64,000 nt of DNA from the NCBI GenBank assembly GCA_965153455.1, contig OZ234495.1, positions 8,986,875 to 9,050,874 of the forward strand, written 5' to 3'. Shown piece by piece: positions 13,601 to 27,440 of this stretch. Below the pieces are notes generated by a model, which was given only the letters and a program-made list of their open reading frames with translations, ran no database searches and had not been told where the DNA came from. A program made the position numbers and the translations under genes. This DNA comes from Sphagnum compactum. Lineage: Eukaryota; Bryophyta; Sphagnopsida; Sphagnales. Position 1 is the stretch's first letter; every line of letters starts with the position of its first letter.

Positions 13601-14570
13601 GGCATGGAAACTTGACAACAGGTTGTTGTGCTCATTACCTACACACTTGTGTAACTTGTTCCATCCTCCTTCCTTTTGACACTAGAGCATATTATTCATA
13701 AAATTGCTAGGGTTAAAAGAGAGAGAGATTAGGGGATGAAAGAAGGGGCCCAAACAAGGGATGACTTTATGGATTTCTTTAGTATATCAAAATGCTCTAG
13801 AATTTTTTTTTGACAATTTTTTAAAATCACATTCAGGATGTCTTTTTTATTTTTCTAACTTGGGGTTTAGAACAAGTTACCCACATGCCAACATAGAGTC
13901 ATATGTTGTAGAAGTTCTTGACACATGTGATTGTGAAATGTCAAACTCTAACAAATTGGTAAGATTGTTGACGTAAAATTTTAATTACTTCGCAATCAGT
14001 GGTTTTTGTTTCTGTGGCAAGTTGGCAAAAAAAAATTCTGAATTTTTTTTAAAAAAACTAGAAATTTGTGATTTTTAGAGAAATTTTCATCGTTTTTTGA
14101 AATAAAATAATTAAATTAGCCGCATCTAGACCTAGGCACTTCCTAGGTTACCACTTGAAGCAGCACTTTTGTAAAATGATTCGGCTCACCTAGGAGAGTC
14201 ATCATTTAGTCAGCTAATTAATGCCGGGGATCCTTGCCAATGGACCTACTTGAGGAATTTGAAAAGAAAAAAAAAAAAAACCCTGATTGCAATCAAAAAA
14301 CATTGCACAAATTTTGGAAATTAATTCACTTTTTGTTTCAAATAGATATGAGAGCAATCTCCTTGGAACCAAAAAAAAAGCTCCAAACTAGGCTGGAAGT
14401 TCAATCTTTAGAGGAAGTGAGTCAGACTTTGAGACTAAAAGCTTCAGGGTTTGTGTGTTCTTCTGCCCGGGGTCCCCTTGGGTGATGTCCCTTGGTTCTG
14501 ACCGGGCAAATATTTTTTTCTTTTCTTCATGCAATGAGAATTCCCTCAAAAAAACAACCAAAAAAAAAAG
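10700..14570. other. AT-rich intergenic DNA, no gene seen
   Basis: Frames at 12307-12665 on both strands overlap each other and match nothing I recognise. Near 13345-13390 a short palindromic ACCTACC/GGTAGGT arrangement flanks a CTAGTAG core. Confidence 0.4.
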
Positions 14571-14579
14571 ATGGGTTGG

Positions 14580-14855
14580 ATCTTATTACTCAGGACTGGA
14601 ACCAGCGGTTATATGCCAGTTAACCTACGGTTAATTCTTGATTCTAGTCATTTCTACTTTTCAAAAAATTGTATCCCAAATTCCAATTCCACAAATAAGT
14701 AGGATGGGGAACTTGGTTCTGGTTTCAGTTCTAGAAAAAAAAAAGAAAACTTAAACCCAGTTCCAATTCTTAAAAATTAGACTTGGGTTGGATTCGATCC
14801 TTACTAACTAGAACCAGTTCCAATTCTTACCAGCCAAAGTGAGTACTCAACACTG
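14580..14855. mobile_element. Relict related to the intron-9 hAT-like MITE
   Basis: This segment is filled with the same ACTGGAACC / CCAGTTCCAATTC words. Its right end (TTACCAGCC then CTCAACACTG) is the reverse complement of the left end of the 33978 element. The left end is not recognisable, so it is probably truncated. Confidence 0.5.
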
Positions 14856-15968
14856 GTGGTTTCCTCGATTTAAAAGCAATTCTAGACTTGGTGTGTTTCA
14901 AGGGTTTTCACCCATCTCCTTGCACGACTTGCTTCATGCTACTGGTGATGGGTTTAGGTCTTAGATTTCGTGTTTTTTCCTCTTAAGGCTCCCCATTGTG
15001 TGTTCTGCACTTAGGAGTGTGGTCTTTTGTTTGGACTTCAATCCTTTCTTTTTTCTTCTCTTGTTCTCTTGTCTGGTGTTTTTTATTTTTTAATCTTTTA
15101 ATTTATAATTGCATTTGACATCACACAAGACAAATATTGTGGGGTTCACAATATATGCTTATAAACCAACCAATGCACATCATCTCTATCCTAAGCAATA
15201 ATGTGTCAGGAAGCTAAGACATGGAAATTCCCAAATTTATATTGTGTTTTTGTCTTTCTTTCTTTCTTTCTTTCTGACAAGCCGTAGAACCAACAATATC
15301 TGGCAGGCTGAATACCATAGTACCTACCCTTGGCCAATTCGATGACACTAATTAACATTATTTTCAGAAATGTTGAAATTTTCAAAAAATATTTTTTCCA
15401 AATCAATTTTTTTTTTGTGAACCATAATAGTGAATATTTAGGAATATTCCATTTGTTGAATTGAATTTTTCAGAATTAATTATTTATTTATTTTGACGGA
15501 CAGGTGTTGAAATGGCAAAGGGGAGGTACTACGGTAATAAGAAACCCAATGGAAGTGTCTCATCACAGCTTTTGTGAAATTTAGCAGCCATTTTGCATGT
15601 GGGACACGCTGATTGTGCAAAGCACAAAATCTGAAGTGTTGTGCAAGATCTATCTTTAAGGTTGTGTGCAGAGTCTGAACTTTAGAAGGAGCTGGAGGAG
15701 CTGCTGCTGCTGCTGCTGGCACAGACAAAACAGAGCTGCAACAAACACACACTATTTCATAGAGTCAAACAGATGTCAGCTGAAGTTGCAATGCTGGGTG
15801 GTGCTGCGTATCAGCTCTGCACCCACCACACCTCATCAATGTTTCAGTGCATTATGATTGATTGTTGGGATCATAAGGTAGTAGGAGCACCAGTAAACTC
15901 ATGAGTGAAACTGGGGGAATACAAAAACAAACGGTCCCAGTTGATGCTGGCTCGTAGTATCAAGTTAA

Positions 15969-16160
15969 ATTTCCTTCTTCAGAACTGAAGGACATGGAAG
16001 AAGTTGTGCTTAAAACCAGTCTAGTGAACCTGTGCAACCACCACTACTAGAGCACCCAAGCAGATGGATTTCCTTCTTCGGAACTGAAGGACATGGAAGT
16101 TGTGCTTACAACCAGAGTGAACCTGCAACCACCACTACTAGAGCACCCAAGCAGATGGAT
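15969..16160. repeat. 99-bp tandem duplication
   Basis: ATTTCCTTCTTC followed by GAACTGAAGGACATGG and, later, ACCACCACTACTAGAGCACC occurs at 15969 and again at 16068. The second copy is slightly shorter. Confidence 0.8.
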
Positions 16161-18819
16161 AGTATGTGGACAAGAAAACATTATTTGTGGTGTTCTTGTC
16201 CCGTAGACAACCATGGTAGTTATCTATGCACGAACCATCTACAATTTATCTACCTATCTAGTAAACCATAATTGATGTACCAACGTTTGTCAGCCTATCA
16301 TGTAAAAGTTCCCTCGTACTTTGGACATCACACTTCTTAGATAACTAGTAACTACCTATGTTAGTGGGTGCGTATCCTTGGTAAGTAAGTAGGTACTTCG
16401 GTAGTTGGTGGAGGCCCGCGGGGGCTTCCATTGTTGACAGGCGTGGGACCAAGGGCTTGAGTTTCCTTGTCCTCAAACAATTGAAGTCCAATGGAGTTGC
16501 TCTTCTAAAATGTAAAGCACTTGGTAGTATATTTATTTGGAGGGTACTTTATATCCATGAATATGATCCCTCCTCTTTTGTAGGAGGGATCGTACACTTA
16601 TTTTGAGAATGCCCTCACCTTGATGCTTTACCCTTTGCTTTACCCTAATGCATAGAATCCTAAACTGATTTTTGAAGGGAGGGACCCCAAAAAAATTATA
16701 TGATGCAAAGGAGGCTAGTAAAGGAGAGGTAATAGAGTTTTCCTTAAAGTCATCCTGTCTTCATCCTGTCTTTGGGCCTCTTTTCACCCTACTATCCCCT
16801 CTTCACTCCACAAAGTAAGGAAGTTTTATTAAATCTGGGTATGAAATGCTGAAACTCAGCATTTAATGCACAAGGTTCGAGGTAATTATAGTAGTCATAA
16901 ACTATAAACTGTATACTTACGAAGTGATCACCTATTTTCCTACCTACCTACCTACATATATACAGGACTCTATTTACTTGCCAAAGGATGCAACACATGA
17001 TGTGCCCATCACTTAAGTAGGCCCTGGGCTTCAGGTAAGGTGCTCAGCTTATGGTACCATCCTCCTCAACTAAAAGAAATCAGCCAGGGCTTTACAAGTA
17101 GCTTTTATCAAATGCTTCATTCAGGGGCTGCACTGATTTGGCATTGGCTGGAAACTAGTGCATTTGGAGGTTTTATTATGCTTGCACCTTAGATACCATA
17201 TATAGCCTAGGATCAGCTTCCACATTGACAAAATATATATATATATATTTTTCCAAAAAATATTAAAATTCATTTTCAAAATATTGAGATTTTATTTTTT
17301 TTCATGATCTATGATAGTCTACTATGATACTGTGATATGAGTAGTCGAATTATTTGTATCATATCTTGTGACAAATAGGATGGTTTACAACACCACCAAC
17401 TTTCATATTTTTCCAACTTTTTAAAAAAAAATCATTATTTAAAGGATTATTTAAAGGATGCCTTTTGCAACAAAACTGTGTCAGAAGACTTGGGGGTTAG
17501 GTTAGTTTGACCTTAGTGGTTGGGTTAGGGTGAGAAAATTCCCTACAAAATGGTGGTTGGTGTGTTATAAAGTTATGTTGTTAAATGAAAAGCTAATAAG
17601 AGACTCAGAGTTGGAAATCATTCCCTACAATTGTCTGAATGTTCAGATGTCTGCAAATGCATGTCTGCAAGTTCAGAATGATTGTTTTGGGGAACAAATC
17701 TGATGTGAGAAAGAAGAAGGGAAAAAGGACTGGAAAGCCCATTTTTCTTTGTGTGTTTTGTGAAACACAAACAGAAATGAGAGGAAAGGGCCAAAAAGGA
17801 AATGCCAGGATGAATTGGAACATGATGCCAATATTAATGCCATTATTTTGTAGAGTCTCTGGTAGGTTCCCCCTACTCTCTCATCACAATACCTAGAATC
17901 TGGTTACTACTAGTGGCCACATGGCAGACAAAAAGCTTCACTGAAAGTTATATATAGGTGGGGGCAGTGGCTACTCCTCTAGATTCTAGGGTTTAGCCTT
18001 TAGGGAACACAACATTGATGAACTTGGGACCCTGGATACTTCAAAAACTTGATTCAAAAAACTAAGCTTGTGCCCATATATGTTAATCCTCTTGGAGCTG
18101 ATTAACAACAAGTGGAACATGTAACCCAATGGTGAGGAACTGATAGAGTTTTTTTTTAGTGTATGTGTGAGGTGTGCCTTTGCCTCTGTTTCCTCAAACC
18201 TTATGCTTAAGGTGCCTCCTCTCCTTTGCAAACAAGGGGTGTGTGTCATACTGTTGCCTTGCCATTTGCATTACAGAGTATCTTAAGAAGGCAAAAAGAA
18301 GAATTATGGAAACTCAAATAGTTCACCATGCAAAAGTATACTCGTCAAAAAAACTTCTACAAGAAACCAAAATCCTTCAAGATATTATAACTCTATCACT
18401 AATCTCAAGTTTTAACGCAAGCCAAAATGTCATCTTTCAAACATCCTCATAAAAAAAATAGACCTATTATTATTACCTGGTAGGGGCCAAAATCCCTTAA
18501 GCTACTATACTCTATAATGAATCTAAACACAATATGCTTGCCTTGGTAGGCAAGGCCAACAAAATCAGGGTCTTTACACTCAGTAAGGACCTCTAATGAG
18601 GCAGTTCTGGAAATTCAGCTCCTACTCTCACCTCTCATTGGGCCCTTATTCCCAGAACAATCCTGTTCGAGGTCCTTACCGGTGTTGGCCGGGTATGTCC
18701 AGGTCAGTCAGGTTATTAACCAGGGCATACACCAGGGTATGGGTTGCCTTGACCGATGGGCAATATGATGTGAAAAGAACCAATGATACCTTGCCTAGGC
18801 AGGCTTTTCTTTTCCCACA

Positions 18820-18833
18820 CCCCCCCCCCCCCC
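18820..18833. repeat. Poly-C run
   Basis: Fourteen consecutive C residues. Confidence 0.9.
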
Positions 18834-19289
18834 ATACCCTTACCTAGCCGGGCTTGTATTTCACAAAGATTGCAGAATGCACCAATGGGGTGGGCATCTC
18901 ATGATGCCAACCTTTGCAAGGCATTAGGTTTTAGAAAGTTTTAATGCTAGCTCAAGGTTGTAGACTTTTTAAGTGTTGAAAGATGTGCCATTAATAAAAG
19001 CAAAAGGCCTATCATCATGGCGATGACAATGTAATACAAAGTGTTGAATTTTTGCGATCTTGTCCTTTTTTATGTTGTTGATGGTCAATTATCACTTGCA
19101 TAAGGTGACGCACCCCTAGGCTCCTTAATAGACTCCAAATGTGAGTCAGAAGTGAAGACAACGGAAGAGCAAGGAGTTGGGGCACGCTCCTTGACTCGCA
19201 GCACTTTGGGGGGTAGAAGGGCATGCTGGAGCTCCAGGATGGGACTAGGAAGAATGACAAGCAACTAATCACTCACACGGTTCTGCACA

Positions 19290-20030
19290 AACCAAGCAAC
19301 AAGTTGGTTAGTGCATAGCTGAAGCACTTTTGGTGCTAGGACGAGTCACAGGCGAATTCGGATTCACAAGACTCACCACGGCCCAAACTTGGGGGAAGCC
19401 ACCACCTTCCCCCTTATAGTATACTTTGTGCCTCTCCGCGAGGCCCACATCCAAATGGCATTTTGTCCCGGAACTCCCAAATAGGAGTCCCGAAATTCCC
19501 ATGGCTAGGACTTCCGCGACTTTGGAACCCCATAACTTCGTGTGTGAACCTCCGATCGAGATGAGGTCTAAAGCAAAGTTGTAGCCCTCGTTGAGCGCTT
19601 TCCAACGATATGTCGCACACCACCTGCACACAAGGAAATCGGGTCGATTCCCAACTTTTAGTGGTCGGAAGTCAAATTGTCAATTTGACTCCCAGCCTTT
19701 CTTTTGGCCATAACTTGTGTTTCAGATGTCCAAATGGATCATGCGAGCCCATCTTAGACATCTACGTTTCAATAGCTTTTCAGTGATATAAAGAACTCTT
19801 TAATCCAATGGGTTCTGACCCCTGCAATTGCCCTCTGAAAATTGGGGAGTCCATTGGGACTCCAACTCCCAAAATGGGAGTTCACTTGGGAGTGTGAAGT
19901 TTCATTCCCTCACACTCTTTTGCACTCCCGGAAGAACGAGATGTGACTCCCGGGCTCCGCTCTTGTCTCGCAACCTTGCAAGCCCTTGCCTTGGTCGCGA
20001 GCCCAAGGCTTAGGTTGCGACATAAGGTAA
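19290..20030. repeat. LTR-retrotransposon-like block (probable LTR or leader)
   Basis: This GC-richer segment has features I associate with plant LTR elements: phrases like CCATAACTTCGTGTGTGAAC, CGATCGAGATGAGGTC and GCGCTTTCCAACGATATG, then CATAACTTGTGTTTCAG and GTCCAAATGGATCATGCG. No gag or pol frame accompanies it and no second LTR was found. The overlapping frames on the minus strand (107 and 71 codons) look spurious. The boundaries are approximate. Confidence 0.4.
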
Positions 20031-20649
20031 GTTTTCTTACTTTCAATGTTGCAAGTTGCAAGCTACTATTTTGTTGTAAGTGTTTGTGAGGACTTTGTTG
20101 ATGCTTTATACATCATTAGTTGCAAGATGATGTTTGTGTAATGTTATTGATGCTTGTGTGATATTATTGGTGCAACCTAAAATACAAAATTCAAATTAAT
20201 TGAACGTCATTAGCGGTAATTTGACGTTTGTGCAAATTATGTTGGTGTTACAAACTTTATTGGTTCCAAGGACTATGTTTTTGTTGGTATTTGTCATTTT
20301 AATGTTTATTTTGCTTTGAATTTGAAAGTGTTTAATGCTCATGTTCATTCAATGAAGAGTAAGATTTTATTTGGAATGGAGTGGCAAAAAATGAAAGTTT
20401 TCCAATCCTTTGTTTATCACTAACTAGAATGTTGGCATTGGTGAAGATGGGGTTGGGAGGGGTGGTGGTGATGGTGGACTTGCATTTGAAGCGGGTACCG
20501 AATTGCCCAATGATAAAGATGTGAATAACGATGTTAAGGAAGGTCTATGAACTGAAGGAAAGGGATGGTAGTAGCATTAACTCTTCCAATTGTAACAAAA
20601 TAAAAAAAATTGGCTTACTCATAACAAAATGACAATTATGTGGGTTTTT

Positions 20650-21508
20650 CTCAAACTCAATGATCAAAAGTGCCTTTGTTAATTGCTTTGAGTTTCAATG
20701 AATGAGATGTATTTTGTGTCATTGCATCCGACAAGTTGAAAGGGTTGGACAAAATTTCACCAAGCGTAAAAAAAGGTTGATTATGTATATCAAAGATCAT
20801 TACATAACTACCATGAGTTGTCATGTAGTTTTGGAGCATTTGTAGTTTTACATTTGTCCAAAACATAATGAGTTGATGGTGTAGCAATTGAACACTGAAA
20901 AATCAAACCTTGCTCAAAAACAGTTCCTTGAAGATTTGAATGCAAAAGCTTACTGCCCATTGAATTCAATCGAAAACATTTGGTTGAAAAGGCTTATATT
21001 TCAACAATGTGGTCATGCTATGTTTCCAAATAAATTATAGTTAAACAACAAAGTAATCCTTAACATGGCTAGCAAGATCATGGAGCATCATGTCCTTCTT
21101 GCCCTTATTGAAGTTAGCACATTCACTTGTACATTTGATTTATGGATGGCCCAAGGAGGTTTTGATATTTTTGCATTGGTTGTTAATTACATCAACAAGA
21201 AATGGGTTGCATGTCATATTATCATTGCCATCCTTGAGGTTTAGGAAACATATAAGGCTACCATGGCTATGCAAATTTAGGATTCATTTGATAATTATGA
21301 GTTGTTGGACAAGGTCATAAAATATGTGAAAGACAAAGGTGCCAATTTGAGCATCCTTCTAACAACGTTAATTAGCATTGTTTCTTACATTCCATTTAGG
21401 TTACCCCAACCTTATGCTACTAGTTGTTTTGGGCATGCCACGTTAGAATGTTGTAATATGTTATTAATGATTTCAAAATGTGGTGGAATCATTAGAAGAT
21501 ATTCTTAA
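20650..21508 (+). pseudogene. hAT-family transposase pseudogene, N-terminal half
   Basis: A BED zinc-finger-like segment (FCVIASDKLKGLDKISPSVK, then CHVVLEH) lies at about 20690-20850 with stops. It is followed by one frame from 20900 to 21508 carrying KQFLEDLNAKAY, NIWLKRLIFQQCG, TCTFDLWMAQGGFDIFALVV and DKVIKYVKDKGAN. That frame is broken by stops at about 21038, 21242 and 21278. The order and motifs match the hAT relict at 44.9-47.3 kb, so both belong to the same or a sister family. The C-terminal dimerisation region is missing: the sequence ends about 100 bp before the MITE at 21610. No symmetrical ends were found. Confidence 0.75.
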
Positions 21509-21609
21509 ATTTACGATTCCATATATGACTGATTTTGTAGTCATAAAGGACAATTATCAAGTTATATAGGACAAGTCATAGAAATCAAGTCATATACACT
21601 GCTAAAGGG

Positions 21610-22219
21610 GTAGATGCAAGCTAGAGTGGCTCATTATGGACTCAAAAAAAAGTCCATATTTTGACTTTTTTTAATTCAAATGATTTATGGTCAAATTTGA
21701 TATTATTTAAAAAAATTCTTTAAAAAATCCATATCCTTCTAGAGGCCCTTGTTCTATGCTTCTCTAAAAACAATTAGCCTAAAAAACTTTAAAAATTAAG
21801 TTAGATATGGACTTTATGTTTTTCAAGCATTTTCACATTGATTAAAAGTCCATAACTAATATTTGTAAATAATATGGTGTTAATTTTGTTCAAACTTGTG
21901 TTCATTTTTAAGAAGTCACCGTATTCTAAGTCCCATAGAGAATATTAAGACATATTTAGGTCATTTCAAAATCCATACATAAAACAATTTGCTAGTTGGC
22001 AAGTCCACAAGTTCAAGTTATAAAATCCATAACTTTTTTACCTTAATGAGTTATGCAAAATACTTTGCATATTCATTTAGTAATTGAGTTACAAATTTAA
22101 ATCCAAGTTCCTAAAATCAAATTAGTATATATGTGCATAGTTACGGAATTTACAATCACAACACCTTGTAAAATTTAACTCTTATGTCACAAAAGTGAGC
22201 CACTCTAGCTTGCATCTAC
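21610..22219. mobile_element. 610-bp MITE with perfect 24-bp terminal inverted repeats
   Basis: Positions 21610-21633 (starting GTAGATGCAAGC) are the exact reverse complement of 22196-22219. If the ends are set one base further in, a TA dinucleotide flanks each side, as in Tc1/mariner-like elements. The interior is AT-rich with no frame, so this is a non-autonomous element. Perfect repeats suggest a young insertion. A diverged relative of its right half ends near 42862. Confidence 0.8.
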
Positions 22220-22401
22220 TCAAGGTGTCACAATAATGAATGACTAAAATATGAATAGCAAACAATGGACCATTTGATTCATTGAATTTATATTTAGTTT
22301 TAATTTTTTTTGGATTAATATTTTTTTAAATGTATATAAGTAATAGGTATAGTTAGGTAGTAACTTAGCCTACCTACTTTAGCCCTTTAGGAATGCACAT
22401 A

Positions 22402-22478
22402 GGTTGGAAGTATTAAGAATTGACCCTCTCACCTTCACAACAATAAACAAAATCCTTACCAATGAACTACACCATCAA
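22402..22478 (-). repeat. tRNA-derived SINE-like segment
   Basis: On the minus strand GGTGTAGTTCATTGGTAAG resembles a tRNA D-arm/A-box. GGGTCAATTCTTAA about 45 bp later resembles a degraded B-box. There is no acceptor-stem pairing, so it is not a functional tRNA gene. Confidence 0.35.
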
Positions 22479-22570
22479 GAGGTGTCCAATTTTTGCCAAG
22501 TTTTTTATTTCATATGTTTATTTCATATCATTACAAGACTATGAAATAGGTAGTGGACAAGTTGTAAAAT

Positions 22571-22618
22571 GGTAGGTAGGAGGTAGATAGGTAGGTGGGT
22601 GGGTGGGTGGGTGGGTGC
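22571..22618. repeat. (GGTA)/(GGTG)n microsatellite
   Basis: GGTAGGTAGG passes into (GGTG)n. Confidence 0.85.
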
Positions 22619-22619
22619 G

Positions 22620-25600
22620 TAACTAAGTGGTCAACATTACCCATGTCATTATCCATTAATCATTTTGTAACCAATTTCCAATTTGGTTCCTCATATTCTA
22701 GAATCGTTTGATAATCATTTGAAATTGTCATGTCAATATTATCCATGTCATTGCATGTTAGTCATTCTTTAATCATGCACCAACAACCATGTTGTTCAAA
22801 ATATAGTCATTTGATAATCACATTGAAAAGTCATGTCATCATTGTCCATGTCATGGATGCCTTATGGATGAAAAAATTGTGAACTAATGATTTTTTAATT
22901 ACCACATGTAATATTATCATCCAACAATGACAAAAACAACTAATTTATGATTATTTCGTTTTTCACATAAGATGAAAAGCTACATTGTATGAATATAGTC
23001 ATTCATAGAGTTATTGGAACTTCTAATCATTGTTTTTTTAGTTGAAAAAGATATGATTCCTTCTAGTGAATGGGACATGTTTCAATAAAAGATGTTTAGT
23101 ATTCTCTTCAAAAAACCATTACTTAGATGAAAAAAGTGGGAAAAGCAAATAGGAATGGGCTAAGGCTTGTAAAGGTGCATTTCTTTGCCCTTGAAAATTA
23201 AAAATTCATATCAAAACTCACTTTGTGACCAAAGTTGTAATTTTAAAAGAAACCCAGGATTTCAAGGATGCATAAAAATGTGTTAATCACAACAAATAAT
23301 TGCATTACAAAGCAAAATTCCTACTCTTCATACATGGGTTGTGGCACAAAAGATGGGTAAAATTTTGTCCCAAAGATATTCATTGTTATCTAATGCAATT
23401 GTTGTTGTTATAACCATGTATAGTATGATGCATAACATCAATTCTAATGCAAGTACATGATTTAACTAATTCTGGATTTAATGTTTAATGTTTTTTTAGC
23501 TTGTACATTTTTAAAACCTATTTCTTTGATTTTTAATATTGTTATAGGCTAAAGATTTTGATTATGAATTAATGCATCTTAACCATCACATGCAAGCAAG
23601 TTATTAGTGTGTTAAGGCCCTTTTTGGTCTTTGCATCATTATTTCAACTTCATGTCACTTATAATATGTTGGTTTTTTATGTTCAACCCATGCTTTAAAA
23701 ACTTGTAATTCATCCAAGATTATGTGGGCTTTGAACTTGACATGTAGATTGCTACAATATATGATCGTGAAGTTTTTATGTTAGTACTATTGACTATTTA
23801 CACTACGTTAACACTTGCTTCTATCACTAATATTGAATGTGTTGGGCTTGTTATGATAGAATCAAATTTATTTGGATTTCTAGTTTCTCCTAAAGAAGTT
23901 ACATTTGAGTTCTTCAAAGTTGAATTATCAAATTTTAGGAAGATTCTAGTGCCTATAGTTCTTTGTAGTCCTTTTGACTTGGTCTATGAATCATGAATAG
24001 TAGTTTCCAAATCTTGCATATCTTGTATGGTAAGTGATGGACATTGTCCATTCTCAAATCAAAATTAAAAGATTTTTTAGTATGGCAAGGGTCATCATAG
24101 GTTTGGGATGTTGTTAGCTTGGGACTAGAAATTTGGACAAATTGGTTTTAGTTATGAAAATTTGGCTAAATGACCCTAGATTTGGATGCACAAATGAGCC
24201 CAAATCAATTGAGGAACACACGGATGTTGATAGTGATATGTTTTCAAAAAATTAAAACCTCATTGTAAATTTTTTATTTGTTTGAAGAAGATTGACATTG
24301 TGTGGTGTTGAAAGGTGCAAAATAATTTATATGAATTATACTTGAAAAGAAAAAGTGGAGGTACCTAATTTTTTTTGTGTTTTGGTTACGTGTTTTTTTA
24401 TTTGTTGGTTTCAAGTACCTATCCTTAAAAGACAAACTACTATGTTTTGGTACCTTAACATTATGAAGCATAATGCTTTAATTGTGTTGTTTGTTTTTGT
24501 GAGTTGTTTGTTGTAAGTACCTTAACTCTAGGGACATAATACCTAAATGATGAACAAAGGTAGGAAAATTTTGTAACACTCTTTTTTTTTTAAAATTTCA
24601 TAATAGGTCAATAGAGGTATGTGTGGTGTCAATGTTGTTTGTGAGGTTTGCAAGTTTCTTGTGTTGCATGTGAGATTTGTGTGTTTGTTTTAATGTTTAC
24701 ATGTGTTCACATGTATGGGCATCCTTGTTGTCAATGTGTTTGTGAGGTCAATGTTGCTTGTGTTATTTCTATTTTCTCTCCCATAGTTTGAATAAAGGTC
24801 CATGTGCCATCTATTGTGGGGTGTTTTGGTTGGGGATCCAAATTTGCAAACAATGGGGGATTTTGTGGTACATAACAAATGGGTTGCCAAGGCTGAAATT
24901 GAATATGGGTTTGTCTGAAGTTAAATTTGCGGGTTTGTGTGTTTAATTGAATGCACGTTTGTCTAAAGTTGAATGTGCGTTTGTGTGAAATTGAATGCAA
25001 CTATTTGATGTAGTTGATTGCTTGTTTGATACAAAGTTGCTTGAGTTTTAGAATACTCCAATTTTCTAATGCAAGTGTGTCGATTGAAATTCAATGCAGC
25101 ATCGACTATTTGAGTGAGCTAGAATACATTATTGTTTGAGTGTCTTGTTTACATGTGTGTATGGTTAAGGAAAGTCTAAAACTGCAATCGGCACCCACCA
25201 CCAATCTATGTGTCAATTTGCTAAGGCTCTAACTCAAGGCAAACATTATGGCATCAACAACTCCAACTTGCAAGATTGTTCAATCACCTAGATTGCAATG
25301 TTGTATAGGTTACAATTTGGTAGTTAGCTATTGAAGTAGGATTACGATATGAATAAAAACTTTTGTTAGAACCTTTTTTTCAAAGTTTTATTTGACAATT
25401 TCACATTCACATTTGACTTGGACTCGTCCATGTGTTTTTTTTCTTGGAAACAATGTCAATTTAATATTACCATGCTCATTAATGCACATGCCCGGGTTTA
25501 TGTCCAATGGGCATCATCCTTTTCCATACATATTATGCATGCTTATGTGTTTTTTTAAAAAAACCTCTATATCCATTCCCTAAGTGCATAAGTTTGCTAA

Positions 25601-27430
25601 AAAAATTCCCAGGCCCAAACTTGCCGAGCTTTACAAACAATTTTTTTTAATGCCTTGTCCATCAAGTATGCTTGAAAGTTGATACCTGGCCAACATTGGT
25701 CCTTACTCTACACATTTGGCATATTGCACTAGAAAGAAACCCAGTCCATAGGCCAGGAGGCCATGAAATCCATCCATGAAGACCCTCAAAGGGGTTCCTT
25801 TCCCTATACATACATGGATGGTTGGACCCCCAATGGAACAAGCAACTCACCAAGTAATGGCTCAGACCCTTATGGCAAGTTGAAACTAGCAACAGTTAAA
25901 ATAAGAAATGATCCATGAAGTTCCCCCAAACAAGACCTCACCCTTCATGCTCCTTGTGAACATTCATTCCTTGGCAAAATGTAGGACCAATTGAATATGT
26001 GCCCGCACATGTATTCTTTAATTTTTATATCACATGTTTTGCCATTTGTTCCCTTATGTTTTCTCATAGTTCCCAATTTGCCCCTCGCGGTATGTTTCTT
26101 TCTATATCCCATATGTTTTGCCAAATGTTTCCCTTATGAAGTTCCCACAATTTTCAGATGTTCCCCATGTGGTTCTAATATTTGCCCCATATTCTGTACC
26201 CAAAGCCATACCTACTCTTTTAGGCCTACATAGTTGGGCAAAGTGAGGAGATTGCTTAAATTTCCATCATGGGAGTGTCCAAAGTATTTTGTGATAACCC
26301 AATCAAGAAGGTCCATTGTGCCAAAAAAGAAAAGAGAACCTAGATTCTTTTTGTCAAATTGTCATTGACAAAAAATTAAAAAATTAAAAAAATTGAGTGC
26401 TAATTTAAAGGCAAAAGTCAGGTAAAGAAGTGTCTGCCTGAGTCTCAGGGTTTAATTCATTGTGCCACACCCCCTAAATTTTGAATTGTGTTCATTTGTA
26501 ATGGGACATGATGCTAACTCATGAGCTACATGATCTCGGGGAAGTCACTCTTTGTATATTTTCTGAAACACCAAATATAAAAGGGATAATTATTTGATAA
26601 ATAGAATATTGGAAAGATTATTCTATTAAAATTGAGAATTTTAAATTTTCTATAAAAAATTTAGTATTTAAGTAAAAGAATATACTTCACCCCCCCATGA
26701 TCTAGTTGCACCATTTGAATTTTTTTTTGAAAAACCAAAAAAATAGGAAGTGACCACCAAGCAAAAACATTATGAGCTTGTAAACCTGAGGTTGATTCAA
26801 CCCTAGTAGTGAAGTCCTTAGACCCTGAAGGACTTAGCAAGTGCCTTCTCAAGTAGTTCTCATGCAACACAATTTAGTCAGTGGATCATAAAATAATATG
26901 GTTGTGAGCCAGAGTTGAACTAGGACATTATTTTGTGTTGGCTCTTGTTGCACCAGTTGTAACCCCTTTTCTGATTGGCAAGCTAATGAAGAAGAAGATC
27001 ATGAAAGAGTTCATTCACAGAATGATTTGAACTTTGAACTAGTGCTAAATGAGATGAGGTTACCTAGGCTGGTGGTATACCTAGTTCTTCACTGAATGAC
27101 TTGATTTGCTTAGTATCAGAAGGTCAGTTCTAGTGAACAAATCTGATGGCCCAATAAACAAATATGAGGTTGTTGCAGAAACACTCAATGGGTTGCATCT
27201 TGCACTTATGAGTTTGTACATACAAAGGAGGCTGCCAATTCTGCAGGGTATGTCAGAACCTCACAGCAAAGAATGATTAGTAGTATTGGAACTGCTGGGG
27301 TACTTGGCTATTAACCCTAGTACCACCCAAAGCTAGCATTACTTCTCTTTCACCCAAAATATAGAAAGATGAATCATGACACATGTGGGATAAACTTTGT
27401 GATTTCAGCCATTTCAATGTAAAACATATG
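22620..27430. other. AT-rich intergenic DNA, no gene seen
   Basis: Contains the 24.9-kb minisatellite and, at 26760-26960, two stretches with B-box-like GGTTGAATCAACC and AGTTCAACTC (minus strand) that may be old SINE pieces. Nothing coding is recognised. Confidence 0.35.
24890..25010. repeat. Degenerate tandem repeat, about 27-bp unit
   Basis: About four units of the type AAATTGAATGTGCGTTTGTC with drift. Confidence 0.5.
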
Positions 27431-27440
27431 AAAGGTTTAT

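Larger units (their letters stand above)
14860..19285. other. Intergenic, no gene seen
   Basis: Holds the 99-bp duplication, short CTG/CTTT/GGTA tracts and the poly-C run. Overlapping frames on both strands at 15480-15860 and 17605-18450 are unlikely to be coding. Confidence 0.4.

Noticed and set aside
19308-19631. 107-codon minus-strand frame
   Set aside because: Lies in the LTR-like block and matches text commonly seen as spurious frames in retrotransposon leaders.
22402-22478. Functional tRNA gene
   Set aside because: No acceptor or anticodon stem can be drawn; only the box motifs remain.
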